Shown here one piece after another: positions 12,609 through 12,935 of a DNA stretch of 12,935 nucleotides (within the stretch, counting starts at the first letter, position 1; every line of letters starts with the position of its first letter). The notes under the pieces were generated by a model that worked only from the letters and a program-made list of their open reading frames with translations, was not told where the DNA came from and searched no databases. This DNA is from Nocardioidaceae bacterium (GTDB lineage Bacteria > Actinomycetota > Actinomycetes > Propionibacteriales > Nocardioidaceae). The position numbers and the translations under genes were made by a program. The DNA lies in the NCBI GenBank assembly GCA_025966335.1, contig JAICRS010000066.1:1-12935 (forward strand), written 5' to 3'.

Positions 12609-12935
12609 GTTCACCGAGCGTACGAGCGTTGGGCTCGACGTGCACGCACGATCTGTCGCGGCAGCGGCGATCGATGGCGTCACGGGCGAGCTGGTCCAGA
12701 CGAAGCTGACCCCGTCGTATGAGCACATCCGATCCTGGATCCAGGGCCTGGCGGGTCCGGTCGCGGTGACCTATGAGGCCGGGCCGACGGGGTTCGGGCT
12801 GCATCGACACCTGGCTGCTGCGGGGATCCGGTGCGTGGTCGCGGCCCCGTCGAAGCTGCAGAAGCCGTCGGGCGATCGGGTCAAGACCGATGCCAAGGAC
12901 GCCATCCACCTGGCGCGGTTGTTGCGACTCGACGA
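12607..12935 (+). CDS. IS110-family transposase (recombinase), 5' part
   Basis: The first 109 codons of a DEDD recombinase that moves IS110 elements through a circular form under RNA guidance. The RuvC-like catalytic set is visible: Asp11 in SVGLDVHARS, Glu57 in TYEAGPTGFGL, and Asp95 and Asp98 in VKTDAKDAIHLARLL. The conserved APSKLQKPSGDRVKTDAKDA (residues 80-99) is highly typical. The C-terminal Tnp20 domain with its catalytic serine would lie beyond the window. The start is GTG 12607, five bases after GGGAGG (12596-12601), which is caught in a long-range stem of the leader. Nothing in the visible part is broken, so the element may be active. Confidence 0.92.
   Translation, partial: MFTERTSVGLDVHARSVAAAAIDGVTGELVQTKLTPSYEHIRSWIQGLAGPVAVTYEAGPTGFGLHRHLAAAGIRCVVAAPSKLQKPSGDRVKTDAKDAIHLARLLRLD

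Larger units (their letters stand above)
12427..12935 (+). mobile_element. IS110-family insertion sequence, left part
   Basis: A DEDD transposase gene and a 180-base structured non-coding left region are present; the right end lies beyond the window. IS110-family ends lack terminal inverted repeats, so the exact left boundary cannot be read here; it should lie between the end of the preceding fragment (12426) and about 12500. Confidence 0.75.

Noticed and set aside
1..12935. CRISPR array
   Set aside because: No series of regularly spaced direct repeats was seen; the repeats found are paired hairpins or protein-domain repeats.

Overview
The window looks like chromosomal DNA from a high-GC Gram-positive bacterium (Actinomycetota). 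The signs are strongly G/C-ending codons, frequent GTG/TTG starts, an oligoribonuclease gene beside tRNA-His, a MauE/DoxX plus DsbA-like pair, and a DtxR/IdeR-type iron box. I cannot fix the genus from sequence alone; Pseudonocardiales or Propionibacteriales are plausible.

Layout: (1) 1-1228 holds the 5' end of a leftward FAD-dependent oxidoreductase and a divergent pirin gene. (2) 1366-3273 is a secreted thermolysin-type (M4) metalloprotease with a C-terminal CUB-like domain; its terminator also serves the convergent leftward orn/tRNA-His pair. (3) 4240-5539 is a MauE-like membrane protein followed by a membrane-anchored thioredoxin-fold (CPFC) protein, a likely thiol-redox pair outside the membrane. 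(4) 5540-6115 is a 576-base gap full of hairpins, including two near-copies of one stem-loop. (5) 6116-9184 is a 1022-residue secreted modular beta protein whose first and last domains resemble each other; 61 bases later comes a bis-heme ferric-reductase-like flavocytochrome. (6) 10600-11281 is a leftward, overlapping bfd-bfr pair with an iron box touching the bfd start codon. (7) From tRNA-Arg (11356-11429) onward the content becomes accessory: a truncated restriction-helicase gene, a 22-codon Cys-rich ORF, a fragment of a small winged-helix-like domain gene, and the left end of an IS110-family element cut by the window edge.

The first 11 kb are mostly housekeeping, envelope and redox genes. 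The points most worth a second look are the bacterioferritin with altered ferroxidase ligands under an apparently leaderless iron-controlled promoter, the Cys-rich micro-ORF with a strong ribosome binding site, the twin hairpins before the large secreted protein, and the folded leader of the IS110 transposase (candidate bridge RNA) that buries the transposase ribosome binding site. I do not see a clear complete new defence or biosynthetic system; the island end looks decayed and continues beyond the window.
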